A stretch of 64,000 nucleotides of DNA from Alviniconcha marisindica (taxonomy: Eukaryota; Mollusca; Gastropoda; Provannidae). The DNA lies in the NCBI GenBank assembly GCA_018857735.1, contig JABMCL010002859.1, positions 372,001-436,000 of the forward strand, given 5' to 3'. Shown here piece after piece: positions 1 through 10,870 of this stretch (the first letter of the stretch is position 1; the number at the start of each line of letters is the position of its first letter). Below the pieces are notes generated by a model that worked only from the letters and a program-made list of their open reading frames with translations, was not told where the DNA came from and ran no database searches. The position numbers and the translations under genes were made by a program.

Positions 1-232
1 ACAAACAAGGCAAAACGGTACAAGTACCAACAGTTCAGTAAAGAGCTCACGGATCATGAATGGTTCAAACTGTGTGAAAAGAGCACGAACGCCGCGCAAA
101 AGTCCAAAAAGCACAGCGAAGGCGGGTGGCAGACGCCGCTCTTCCGATCGAAGCATGTGCAAGGGACATCCGTCTTTGGCAACGCGGACATTATATCAAC
201 CACAAATCTCTCTGTCTGTCTATCTGTCTCTG

Positions 233-275
<43 letters not shown>

Positions 276-339
276 CTCTAACCCCCGTCGAACAAAAGCC
301 ATCGCCAACCCTGCCTATGATGGAAGACTCGTCCCGTAA
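1..339 (+). CDS. C-terminal coding exon of an unrecognised protein (5' partial)
   Basis: Frame 1 is open from the first base to TAA at 337-339, 112 residues. The first 67 codons look like real protein: mixed, charged, with G/C-rich third positions, including KYQQFSKELTDHEWFKLCEK and GGWQTPLFRSKHVQ. The frame then crosses a CT/CA microsatellite (about 208-274), read as LSVCLS and then HT repeats, and ends NPRRTKAIANPAYDGRLVP. A poly(A) signal follows about 420 bases later, as expected for a last exon. I see no splice site that would remove the microsatellite. The basic, polar composition with an NPAYD tail would suit a cytoplasmic tail of a membrane protein, but that is a guess; I do not recognise the family. 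It runs opposite to the RBMS gene. It could be a chance open frame, although composition argues against that. Confidence 0.5.
208..274. repeat. CT/CTGT then (CA)n microsatellite inside the C-terminal frame
   Basis: A pyrimidine stretch of CTCT and CTGT units passes directly into about 16 CA units. It sits inside the open frame that ends at 339, so length changes in multiples other than three would shift the conserved-looking C-terminus. Confidence 0.9.
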
Positions 340-790
340 AAAAGTGTGCCTCAGGTGTTAGAGGACGCCAAGGGAATGGCCGGGAGGTAAAGACGATCAA
401 GAGCGCTGACGGCGGGCCGGTCAATGAACCTACATCCAGACCTGATAAGTCAAAACGAACGCGACCCACAAGACCAGGCCTGCGACGTGGAGTGGCGTGC
501 CCTCTGCCAGCTTACCAAGGATAGTAAACACACAATCCGAGAACACTTAATCTGACCTACTTCATGGCCGTGCTTCAGCTCCACGTATCAGGGCTCTCTG
601 TAATAAGTTGTGTGCAAATTTAAGTTTTGTACAGTCAGTATGCTCGTGTGTGCGGGAGCCTGTGTGTGTGTGTGTGTGTGTGTGTGCTTGTACGCGCTTA
701 GACTAGTCTCTACGGACAAGATTTTGTGCTTTATGCATACTTTCATTATTATTATTAATAATAAAAATTAAAACTACAGTGCTAGCGCTA
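340..790 (+). other. Probable 3' untranslated region
   Basis: It follows the stop at 337-339 and holds no convincing frame. It contains a (TG)13 run at 657-686 and AT-rich sequence from 720 with AATAAA at 760-765. The extent is inferred from the stop and the poly(A) signal. Confidence 0.35.
760..765 (+). promoter_or_regulatory. Polyadenylation signal AATAAA
   Basis: Canonical hexamer in an AT-rich stretch about 420 bases after the stop codon at 337-339 on the same strand. It is the first AATAAA downstream of that frame. Confidence 0.4.
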
Positions 791-943
791 TTTTCGTTCT
801 CAGTCACGTTGACATTTCCTTGCTTGGACTGTTCACGCACACTTTTTGAAAGGCTAAAAATCCGGAGACAGGACTGTGCATTTCATTGTCTGTCGGGTTT
901 GTTTCTTTATTTTTGTTGCTGCTGCTGTGGGGTTACCTCCTTG

Positions 944-978
944 TCACGTCACGTCACGTCACGTCACGTCACGTCACG

Positions 979-1021
<43 letters not shown>
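944..1021. repeat. (TCACG)n followed by (CA)n
   Basis: Seven or so CACGT/TCACG pentamers run straight into about 21 CA units, ending some 65 bases beyond the donor side of the RRM2 exon, that is, in the next intron of the minus-strand gene. Confidence 0.95.
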
Positions 1022-1023
<2 letters not shown>

Positions 1024-1086
1024 CCACTTTCCCAAGTCCCCAACACACACAGTCTACTTTCCAAAGTCCCCAAAGTCCAGACTCAC

Positions 1087-1306
1087 CGGAAAGCATCTTA
1101 TTGTTGAATGTGTTGATGATCTGTTCACATTTGTCTTTGGACTCCATCCGCGCAAAGCCCACGCAGCGACTGAAGCCGTCGGGTTTCCGTAGAATCCTGG
1201 TGGAGATGACGGTACCGTAATCCTTGAACATGTTCTCTAGATGCTTCTCCGTGAAGTGCATAGGCAGGTTGGCTATATACAGGTTGGTAGGGTCCTGCTC
1301 TTGTTG
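1087..1306 (-). CDS. RBMS: RBMS/shep-type gene, exon carrying most of RRM2
   Basis: This 220-nt internal exon encodes 73 residues plus one base. It opens [15 protein letters not shown], the RBMS linker and the RRM2 RNP2 motif (LYIANL), and continues through [10 protein letters not shown] to the RNP1 motif RCVGFARM and [19 protein letters not shown] proteins bind single-stranded RNA or DNA through two RRMs and act in RNA stability and transcription. The acceptor is TCTCTCTGTTTCAG before CAACAAGAG; the donor is TTTCCG|GTGAGT. The phase matches the upstream exon ending QMAK. The RNP1 residue usually Gly (RGVGFARM) is Cys here. The following exon, expected to encode the end of RRM2, is not in the window. 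Confidence 0.93.
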
Positions 1307-1560
1307 CTGAAACAGAGAGACCAGCCAGGTGTTTTGACACGAAAAACAGTATTGCTGAAACACAGAGACCAGCCAAGTGTTTTGACACGAAAAAAAAAGA
1401 GAGAGAAAAAGTGGTGCTGAAACACAGAGACCAGCCAGGTGTTTTGACACGAAAAAAAGTATTGCTGAAACACAGACCAGACCAGCCAGGTGTATTGACA
1501 CGAAATAAAAATGTTGCTGAAACAGAGACCAGCCAGGTGTTCGGACATGAAAAAAAAGTA
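1303..1560 (-). repeat. Minisatellite of five units, each carrying a copy of the RRM2 exon's 3' splice site
   Basis: Five units of about 47-63 bp share ctgaaacacagagaccagcc followed by aggtgttttgacacgaaaaa. On the gene strand each reads GGCTGGTCTCTGTTTCAG with small variations. The unit nearest the exon supplies the real acceptor at 1306/1307. The other four are tandem upstream copies, three ending TGTGTTTCAG and the most distal TCTGTTTCAG. Confidence 0.95.
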
Positions 1561-1828
1561 TCTCATCTCTCTCTCTCTCCCACCCCCGAAATATATTTTG
1601 CAGAAACCAAGCCACAAGTTGGAGGGGAAAACGATGAAACGTTTTGCCTCCACAGCACAGTAATCATTAAAATGAAATTCACCCTCCTATTTCTCTCTCT
1701 CCTGTCATATTTATTTATACACATGTGTACGCGACCGCGCATCCGAACTTGTTTGTTACCACTGTCATGTATTGCTTTCTGTCGTTTCATATAATTATTT
1801 GTTTGCATACTACACGTTGCAATAACCT

Positions 1829-1832
<4 letters not shown>

Positions 1833-1884
<52 letters not shown>

Positions 1885-1940
1885 ACCACACACACACACC
1901 CACACACACTCTCCCTCTGTCATCACACACACACACAAGC
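1833..1940. repeat. (TC)n then CA-rich microsatellite
   Basis: About 25 TC units followed by several short CA blocks broken by CCC and TCTCC. Confidence 0.95.
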
Positions 1941-3480
1941 ATACGCGCACCACATACACCACAAAGCATACGCTTTCAGTTTTACCCATAACTCGTGCAC
2001 ATAATAGATTTAAAAAAATTAAAGCCCCCACACAAGAACATATTGTACGCCACACAAAGAAGAGTATTCATTCAGTCGACTAGTTCTGCGGGGAGAAGAA
2101 GGGCAGGGGGTGGGGTGGGGGTTGGGGAGGGGGGGAGGGGGGGGGGTCCTGACGGCATTGCTGATCCTTTTAATCTGTAAGCTGCGCTACGAGAGCTTTG
2201 GCACAGCGCATAACCAACACGGCATCTGCTCTGCTGCAAAACACTCCTCTTATCCCTTCGTACACAGCACCCTTATGCCCCAGAAATATCGCATATCCCC
2301 CAAAATGGATAACTGGAAATGGAAGATAAGGCGAAACGCGGCCTCCAAGAAATACGGTTTTCTGCAGGGACGAACACCCGGGCAACGGAAGTTTGAAAAT
2401 AGCCTCGGCACACCGATAGCCGGAAGCGATAAGGTTTGGGGTAACCAGGAAATGGTCTCTCCACTAGACATATCATACACGCGTGCACTCTTGGGCCACC
2501 GTCGATGGCACGGATCAAGCAAAAGAAAAATCTGTGAAACTGACGAAATATTTAAATAAAAAATAAAAAAGGAAGGTATCAGCAGAGGAGTATCAAAATC
2601 AAATCTGTCTAAACTGAGCTGGGTCGGGTACTGGCAGTAGGAGCCATGCTGCCAGAGATAAGGACGCGAGCAAGCAGCCGATCTTTCGCACTGCCTTATG
2701 GGACAGGGGCCGAGGAAGATTGTGAAATCAGCATTGCGATTAGCCGGGGGCGTCTTGTCGTCCCAACGCACAACTTCCACCCGCAACGCTTCGCACACCG
2801 CACACACCTGTGTCAGAGGCTCCTAGTTTTACAACACGGCCAACTGGGAAAAAGGCCAAGAAATTGGCGCAAAGCTCCCGGTTTTATACCCCAGGATTCA
2901 CCACATTTGTGGTTTATGGACCCTTTCTAGTGGCGTTGCCCTCCAGTTTCTACTACAGGGCAAGGGGGGGAAAAAGACCCCCCCAAAAAAGACGGGTCGT
3001 CGCTGCCATCTTGCAGACTCATTCCTGGTGGCGAAAGCGTACCTCATAATAATACTAATAACATAAACTATGAAAATTTAAAATCGCTTCATCTCTAAAT
3101 CGGCCCAAAGCGCCGTAGGACAGGAAGCAAAATACAAGCTTCTTTTTTTAGCCGGTGGGCGCTACTTCATGTGATGTAATGTATTTATAAAGAGCTTACA
3201 ACTAACGTGAGCGAACAAAATACATTCTACACGTTGACCTGTTACTATCATTCACGGACTGAAGTACGTCTATCCTTATGCAGTCATGCTAATGACCCTT
3301 TCGATTTCCTCCGGTCACTTAGTGGAAAAACGACAACTCAATGTGTTTTTATGATTCATATTTTAGCTGGTCAAAAATCTAAAGTTATTTTGCGAACCTT
3401 ATTGAAACGCTCGAACAGTCGGAATCGTGACTGCAAAACACAGCCAGACATTTGTATGTGGCAAGTACATTGACCTAGCA

Positions 3481-3534
3481 CCCCCCCCCCCCCCCCCCCC
3501 CCCACTTCAAACACACACACACACACACACACAC
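3481..3534. repeat. C22 homopolymer then (CA)n
   Basis: Twenty-two C residues, a short ACTTCAAA spacer, then about 12 CA units. Confidence 0.95.
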
Positions 3535-5391
3535 AGTCTTTCTTCAGTTCTCCGTGCGCGAACTGGACTGCACCGGAACCATAGGTGGTGCGGATCACAT
3601 TGCCATCATCTAATCATCTCGGCTGCACAACTACTCATGACATCAACGACCACAACACGAGCACCTTAAAACCCCACATTTGACACCGTTTGGCCTGTAA
3701 TCGCCAGCTTACATCTGCCCCCTATCTGGCCCTGAGCACAGCCAAAGCCCCCCCGAAGCCCCAAATAGACCCCCGATCAAAGCCCCCGGTGTAAAGAGGG
3801 GGCCGGCAGCAATGGCGATAGCAAGTCGTCAAGAAGGGGCCACAAAAGGACCTCGATCTTTCTGGGTGTAGGGTTCCCAAGTTCCTGGCATTGTTCGCCA
3901 TGGCTGGACCATCTTCCACTATCGGTTAGCGAGGTAAGCAATGTCAATCTAATGACGGCTCTTCGGTGCGCATGCCAGCTCGACCTCTAGGTGGTGGAAG
4001 AGATTGGCGATTAAACCAACCTGCCGCCTGTTGGGTTTTCTTGAGGGGACGGTCGTGTGTGTGTGTGGGTGTCTGGAGAGGGGGGGGAGGGGGGGAGTGC
4101 CGGGGTCTATGTTAAGTAAGGCAGGGCAGTGCACGTTTCGGCTTGCCTGTCCGTGTGATTGTCACACCGAGACGGACTGGCGGGTGCAGCTGCCGACTGC
4201 ACGACACGTTGACGTTCATCAGTAACCGTCTCGTGCGTAACGGCCGTATCGGCTGACAGGAGCCGAGTTCCACGACAGAACCCGAGTCAACGCTGCCGTG
4301 GGCACCTGCTGTTCCCCCACTGCCGAAACAGAAGTGAAAGGTAGGGGGGAATCGGTTGGCTCACGCGACTCAGGACGTAATAATGCCTGGGGTATTTCCG
4401 CCGTCGATCACGGGATCATTGCCTATTTGTAAGTGTGACTAATGCCAATCCTTCATTAGTGCAGCACACCGCACAACTCTTGGATAGTGCATACTCAGCA
4501 AACTTTGGGCATTATGTTACACCTCCGACGCCAGCATGAAAAAAGAAGAAGAAAAAAGGAGCACAGCCGTACATGTAGTGATGTACATATATATTTCGAT
4601 TCTGACCACGAAAACCCCAGATCCCAACCGTTGACGGCTCTGGATTCTCAGCAGAAGGGACCTAATCGTAACATCCCACCGTGGACGTACAGAGGAAAGC
4701 GAGGGGTAGCGAAACTTGTGTGTGTGTATGTGTGTGTGTGTGTGTGTGTGCATGCGGGGGAGAGTGAGGGATACAGTGAGCTATGTAAGCATTATTAGAT
4801 TCGGTCATGTACTCCTGTAATGTTTCAGGTACAGTGTGTATTGGGCCTCACGCGTGCACCATAGAGATATTCGGCGCATCATATATAATGCAATTATTAA
4901 TATTAGATTGTTTTCATTGCAACCAAACACGAAAGCAGAACTGTTGCTAGAGACGGGACCGTCCGAAATCCAAGCTTTAAAGATGGGACAGGAAACACTG
5001 AACGGTGCAGTGGCTGATGTGAGATATAATCCCCCTCATATCGGCCGAGGGAAAACAAGGCGCGGGATTCACGCTGGTGACATTAACGTCGGCGGTGAGA
5101 CTTATCTGTACCGTCTTTGAAACGCTGCCAACTTTCAACGCCACTTGACGGGATTCAATTATGAAAGCTTTCATCTACTTAACAGGCCGTAGGCTCTGGG
5201 CTCCGAGTACCCACCACACCTAGCCTGTCTACACGCAGACCGACCAGGAAACGCCAGAGAGGGAAGGGAGGGGAGGGGGAGGAGGAGATTCGAGCTTGTT
5301 AACTTCTAATTCGCATTCATCATCTCTTACATGTTCTCATTTCAGTTTCTACAAAATTTCATGTTGACGCCCTTGGGAAGAGAATTGGAGC

Positions 5392-5426
5392 TCGCGCGCG
5401 CGAGCACACACACACACACACACACG
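5392..5426. repeat. (GC)n/(CA)n microsatellite
   Basis: A short GCGCGCGC block followed by about ten CA units. Confidence 0.85.
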
Positions 5427-5959
5427 AGAAAGAGGCGGCCGTCCACATGCACAGCGCAACGTAGCCTCTGTGTGAAGAGTTCTCCAAACACACTCCAGAT
5501 CATTACCTAGCTTTTCCATTGGTCCCGTTCCACTCTCGCGGCCCTCGAGAAGTTCTTACGGTGGTCAGGAGTTAAACTAACACGAGCTGGTCGCCTCCGA
5601 CCCACATAAAGCTCGGCTCACCACCGTCGCCGTCCGCACACTGCAACGCACATCACCGGCTTCGGTGACAGCGACGACAACGAAAATATTTCCACACCCA
5701 GCATTTTGAGAAGCGGGTGAAGTGTTGACCTTGCTCTGTTGGAGAGTGGCAGGCCAAAGAAGCCGCTGCGTGAACGGCAGAACAAGAGCGGCGAGAATGG
5801 CCATGCATTTGCATGCAGAGAGGGAGCAAATCGCACGTTTTAAAGCGTGTATGGTGGTGGTGCTTTATGAAGGTATCACTTTTGATTATTACAAGTAAAG
5901 GTTCCTTGCAAGACGTTGCAGGGTACGGAGGTCTGCAGGTTGATGGACAAGACCTCCGC

Positions 5960-6150
5960 CAATGACGTGACGTGTCCATTCAAGTCTGGGCAAATGCCTA
6001 ACGTGACGTTTCCATTCAAGTCTGGGCAAATGACTAACGTGATGTTTCCATTCAAGTCTGGGCAAATGACTAACGTGACGTGTCCATTTAAGTCTGGGCA
6101 AATGACTAACGTGACGTGTCCATTTAAGTCTGGGCAAATGACTAACGTAA
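5960..6150. repeat. Minisatellite, about 36-bp unit, five copies
   Basis: Units read ccattcaagtctgggcaaat followed by gactaacgtgacgtgt, with a few substitutions. The period is a multiple of three, so frames stay open on both strands. That is a repeat effect, not a gene. Confidence 0.95.
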
Positions 6151-6185
6151 CGCGTTTCAAGGGCAGTGGAGCGTTCCTGGTGCAA

Positions 6186-6405
6186 GTAGGTTCAGACTGA
6201 CACAGAACCCAAGCGGGTTCAGACTGACACAGAACCCAAGCGGGTTCAGACTGACACAGAACCCAAGCGGGTTCAGACTGACACAGAACCCAAGCGGGTT
6301 CAGGCTACCACAGAACCCAAGCTGGTTCAGGCTACCACAGAACCCAAGCTGGTTCAGGCTACCACATAACCCAAGCTGGTTCAGGCTGACACAGAACCCA
6401 AGTCT
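6186..6405. repeat. Minisatellite, 27-bp unit, eight copies
   Basis: Units read gggttcagactgacacagaa then cccaagc. The first half uses gactgacac and the second half ggctaccac, so the array has two subtypes. It starts about 35 bases after a different minisatellite. Confidence 0.95.
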
Positions 6406-6791
6406 TTCATCCTGAAATTTCGTATACTAGACAATCCTGCAGACAATAGCTCTGCAGCAATATCTTAAAGATGAATCCACTCCCACCCTTACTGCAAAAG
6501 ATGCACAACTTCAGCGTTTCTTTTTTCTTTCTCATATACCATTTCTTATGGAAGTAATACTGCGCCTTACACACTCACACACACACACACACACTCGCTG
6601 TATAAACGATTATGTAACTTTGAAACCGTCCAACTGTCGTGACAGTCACCACAGTTTTTTTTATCTTTCCTCACCCACCTCCATGAATACATTACAGCAC
6701 TATTTGATCAGCCTAGCACTGAGGCGGAGTGGGACGTGAATCGGGAATCGGGGGCCAAGGGGTTGGAGGCGGAAGAGGGAGCGGAAAGGTA

Positions 6792-6814
6792 GGGGGGGGG
6801 GGGGGGGGGGGGGG
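6792..6814. repeat. G23 homopolymer
   Basis: Uninterrupted G run of about 23 bases. Confidence 0.95.
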
Positions 6815-6848
6815 AGAGACCGTTGACAAAAAGTGATGTGAATTGTAA

Positions 6849-6956
6849 ATGAGGAACACAGGTGTCGATTCATCACCGCCAGCCATAGCGTCACCTTCAG
6901 CTGCTGTGCAGCAGCAGCAGCACCAGCAAACGGCAGGACCGGGCCGCTTAAGCCAG
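6849..6956 (+). CDS. Putative first coding exon, Q-rich (low confidence)
   Basis: An ATG with A at -3 opens 36 codons: MRNTGVDSSPPAIASPSAAV, then QQQQHQQTAGPGRLSQ. It ends exactly at a good donor, AGCCAG|GTAAAT. The S/P/A/Q-rich composition is typical of disordered parts of regulatory proteins. No partner exon is recognised, and the (CAG)n core may simply be a trinucleotide repeat. It lies antisense in the large RBMS intron. Confidence 0.25.
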
Positions 6957-7426
6957 GTAAATAAATGGATCACCGTCTATCTTCCTGTCTCTCTGCCTGA
7001 ATCACCCTGGGATAGGGGAGGGGGGTATGGGGGGGGGGGGGCGGTACCGTCCTGGTAACCCCTAAATGATTTTTCACTTCCATCATTGCACCTGAAGAAG
7101 TGTTTGAGCTTTCTTTCTGTTGTTTTTTTAACACGTTAAATGGTGAAACGTGCTGCGTACGAGCTACAGCATTAAAATATCTTGATAAACACGGAGACAG
7201 AACACTGAAAAACAGCGGGGAACGTTGAACGGAGAGACCCCATCATCTCCCCTACCAGCGGCACGGCAATCTCTTTCATCAACTGAACCGTCAAGCAGCA
7301 TCACCGTAATTTTTCAATGCCTCCGCAATACTTGTGGTGGGCTGTGGACAGCCAATACCAGTGTTTCCTGGTAATATACTATAGCGTACAACAGCTCGGC
7401 TTAGGTCCTCTAACTGCTGCAGCAAC

Positions 7427-7449
7427 GCCCCCCCCCCCCCCCCCCCCCC
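7427..7449. repeat. C23 homopolymer
   Basis: Uninterrupted C run of about 23 bases. Confidence 0.95.
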
Positions 7450-8106
7450 GAGAAAAAAACAAAAACCACAAAAAAACACTCCATATTAATGAGAAAGTAC
7501 AAGTCACCAGACGGCGAAAGAGCTTGGACGATTATCAAACAGTACACAATTATTTTAGTTCAACGCGTTATCAAATATTTTGTAAGCGTTAGGCACACGA
7601 GCGCTTGAATATTGCCTAGTTCCTTGCCTAGAACAGCTGTCTAGTTCCTTGAAACACTAACAACACACACAAAAGAAGGAGAGAAAAAAACTATATATAC
7701 GTATTTATACACTCTGTGGTGTGGTAAAGTGGACAAAAATATCTTGTCAAACGGAACTCTTTTCTTTTTGCATGGAGGTCGTCACATTCGGGTCATTCCA
7801 CACACTTCATTGAATAACCATAAACAACGTTTTCAAATTTAACAGTGAAATACATTCTTTCAGTCGGAATTTACACGAGGGCTCCTCTCGGTGCAACCAT
7901 TCTTCCAATTTTTTAAGGGGTCACGTGTGTGAGATATGGGGCTTTGAGACAACGGTTCTTAAAAAAAGCTCAGCAGGTTGCAGCTTACATATAAATCCCC
8001 CCCCCCCCCCCCTCTCCAATTTGGTCCACTCCTCCCAGTTAAATCAAGACTACAGCTAAGCAGGGAGTCGAACAGAGGAAGAAAGGAGCGTGCCACAATA
8101 ATGCAG

Positions 8107-8145
8107 AGAGAGAGAGAGAGAGAAAGAGAGGGAGAGAGAGAGACT
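8107..8145. repeat. (GA)n microsatellite
   Basis: About 39 bases of GA units with AAAG and GGG interruptions. Confidence 0.9.
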
Positions 8146-8617
8146 CTATAACGTAGATAATAACATAGAGTGTACGCTGAATAGACTCCAGTCCTAGCGT
8201 GAGGAGAATTCTGAGAAGCTCAGGCCCGGACCTTCTCTCCACACCCCTCTGTCCTTTATTCACTTCCAGCCCAGCGTGATAGGATCGCCCAGCAATGACA
8301 CAGGGACGATGGCCCGCCAGCATGCTTCAGTTCCCACCAATGGACCAGACCCCGTAAAAACCCAGACCCTCTTCCCTTGTGGTGCTTTCCGGCGGTCTTC
8401 TGTGTACCTGCGGTTCGGCCCCCAGCTGGGAAGCAATTTGAAATTCAAACAGTATGCAAAACCCTGGCGACAATGGGATCCAGATTGCCCGCATTAATAT
8501 GCACGGTGCTCGGATGCGACGGGGAAGAGTTCGACAGAATACAGAAAGAGAAGAAAGGGGGAAAATTCGACCTTTTAGTAATGCTTTTTGTTTGTTTTTC
8601 AAACCGAGAGCACCTAC

Positions 8618-8737
8618 AGAGAGAGAGAGAGAGAGAGGGAGGGAAGGGAGGGAGAGAGAGAGGGGGGGAGAAAGAAAGAGAGAGAGAGGGGGAGGGAGGG
8701 AGGGAGGGAGGGAGAGAGGGAGGGGGAGGGGGAGGGG

Positions 8738-8816
<79 letters not shown>
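8618..8816. repeat. 200-bp polypurine tract, (GA)n with GGA/GGGA blocks
   Basis: The plus strand is essentially all purine for 200 bases. It starts with GA units, passes through GGGA and GGAG blocks, and ends in two long GA runs. It produces spurious RERERE or SLSLSL frames. Confidence 0.97.
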
Positions 8817-8819
<3 letters not shown>

Positions 8820-9113
8820 CAAGAGGAAGTATCTGCCATTCAGGGCTACAACTACCGATACTAGGGACGACCACCGCGCGGAATTCCAGCTATTCGTTCG
8901 TTTGAAGGACTCAATGTCAAGGTCTTTCCAGCCATGGAGCTCGCACGGAAGTTGTTTGCTGCCCCCTTCGCCAACTGCAGACGATGACAGTTGCTCAGCA
9001 GCTGTACCTCAGTGAGACCTCTCCACACGGTATCAAGTTCAGCGCCGATTCTTTCAATCGCCGTCAACTGTCAGCACAATCTGTCATGTTCACGGCCTGA
9101 AGAACTACTACCA

Positions 9114-9136
9114 CCCCCCCCCCCCCCCCCCCCCCC
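9114..9136. repeat. C23 homopolymer
   Basis: Uninterrupted C run of about 23 bases. Confidence 0.95.
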
Positions 9137-9564
9137 ACCAGTTTTCTCGCGGTGCTGGGGAGAGGAACAGGCGGATGACACCTAACCCCTAACAGTGACA
9201 TAATCTGCAATATGATGAAGGAGGTCACTCTACAGAAGAAGAGGACATTGGTCTGTGTTGCAGAGGGAAGAACGGGCTTCATTCAGCATGGCCACAGCGT
9301 GGCTCCTCCTATATTACTGACCGCTACTGGCGAAAGGGACACCACAACGAAAGGCGGTTATCTGTCATTTCCATAACGTCCATCATGTGTGACAGCTGAC
9401 ACAGCGGTCATTGTCTGAGGCAAACAGTTGTGGGCGAGGACGGGAGGGGACGAGATATGGGCTGGGGAGGGGGAGGGGGGCGGGGGAAACTATCTAAATC
9501 ACTGTGTAATAAAGTGTGCGTGCGTGCGTGCGTGTGCGTGTGTGTGCGTGCGCGCGCGCGCGCT

Positions 9565-10180
9565 CGCTATAAGCAGACAGGACAAGTGAAAAGGAAACTT
9601 CTCCCGTCGAAGACCTTTTACTCAGTTTCAGAGTCTCCATATTGTGTATATCATATATAAACGGAAGACAAATTAGACAAGGCCAGTGCCAGTGTTTCGT
9701 TTATGTTGTTCTGGACACCAAAACCAAAACAACATAACAAAACAGCTCAGCCAAAAGCTGATAAGTATCCTAATCTCATTTTTCACCGTTTAACTGTTAC
9801 TTAAGTGTTTTATAGCTTCAAAAAGGGGCTTGCCCTGTAAATTAGTATGCTGTGTTTTTTCTTAATAGATAGCATTCTTTTTAACCCTTTATGCGTTTGG
9901 AACTTGTTTTAGAACGCTAACAGTTATTCTTGTTTCAGATTTGTTTTTGGAAGTAGACAGGACAAGCGAAAGAGACACTTCTCCACTCAAAAGACCACTT
10001 AGAATACATAAGCAGAGAGGGCAAGTGAAAGAGTCATTTCTCCAGCCAAAGCCCTTGAAGAGAGTGAATAAGCCGAAGTAAACAGAACAAATGAAAGGCC
10101 TTTCTCAGCCAAAGGCCTTCAGAATACATAAGCAGACAAGACAAGGAGATGAATCACGAATGGCCTGCAGTGTAATGAAC
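9565..10180. repeat. Degenerate dispersed repeat, units beginning ataagcagacaggacaagtg
   Basis: Related segments at about 9568, 9950, 10010, 10065 and 10130 share 'aagcagacaggacaagtgaa' followed by 'catttctccagccaaagg'. They look like diverged tandem copies. A relative of the fold-back element at 34 kb interrupts them at 9690-9950. Confidence 0.6.
9690..9950 (+). mobile_element. Single-arm relative of the 34-kb fold-back element
   Basis: It shares with 34160-34370, in the same order, 'ccaaaagc.gataag', 'ctgtt.cttaagtgt', 'gtagctt', 'agcgttctttt' and 'tgttttagaacgcta.cagt.attcttgtttcag'. It is diverged and lacks the second inverted arm. No coding capacity is seen. Confidence 0.55.
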
Positions 10181-10740
10181 AGACGCAGATAAGTAAAAGC
10201 GACATTTCTCCGGCTAGAGAATGTTAGTGATAAAATCTGTAAACTGGATCAACAGAAAACGGACAGAACGAAATGGAGCAGCCGTAGACTGAACAGAACG
10301 CGACCGGCCTGCAATGACGCCTACATCACGCATGCAATGGATCACCTCTCGTCTCCCTTTACGTACTTGGCCATTGCGAAACCTCCGACGATTTCCACAC
10401 TCTAATTGAAAGTGGAAAGCCGAGAGGAGGAACACTGACGAAGGCGGCCATAGCGTGACAAAAAGAAGAGAAAAAGACATAACGCAGAGCTGACGACAGC
10501 TCGGGATATCCCAGAGTCGCATTCGCGTCGCGGGCGTTCCGGTGCTCATTCCCGTCGTTCATCCCTCGCCTCTCTCCCTCGTCCATCACCTTTACCGCCA
10601 TGTTATGGACCGCGTTACCATGGCAATACGTCCTGCTGACAAGAGTCGTTCCCTGTTGCACGTCTAGAAGAGATCCAAAGAGGCGAAGGAGAGACTGTTA
10701 CTTGTAAGAGAGAGTGAGAAAGAGAAAGACGCGCGCGCTG

Positions 10741-10870
10741 ACAGAGAGAGAGAGAGAGGGGGGGGGGGGGGGGGGGAGGGGGAGAGGGAGAAAGAGAGAG
10801 AGGGGGGGAGGAGAGAGAGAGGGGGGGGAGAGAGAGAGAGAGGGGGGGGGAGAGAGAGAGACAGAGACAG
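10741..10870. repeat. Polypurine tract with G19 run
   Basis: GA units, a G run at about 10758-10776, then GGAGA and GGGG blocks. Almost all purine on the plus strand. Confidence 0.95.

Noticed and set aside
2110..2807. Overlapping frames of 149 (plus) and 185 (minus) codons
   Set aside because: Both strands are open over the same stretch. There are no splice sites or recognisable domains, and neither frame has distinctive composition.
8618..8864. Long frames encoding RERERE or SLSLSL
   Set aside because: They are translations of (GA)n/(TC)n tracts, open because the repeat has no stop in several frames. The same applies near 10745, 12900, 18998, 19862, 49140, 49650, 56250, 57600 and 63414.
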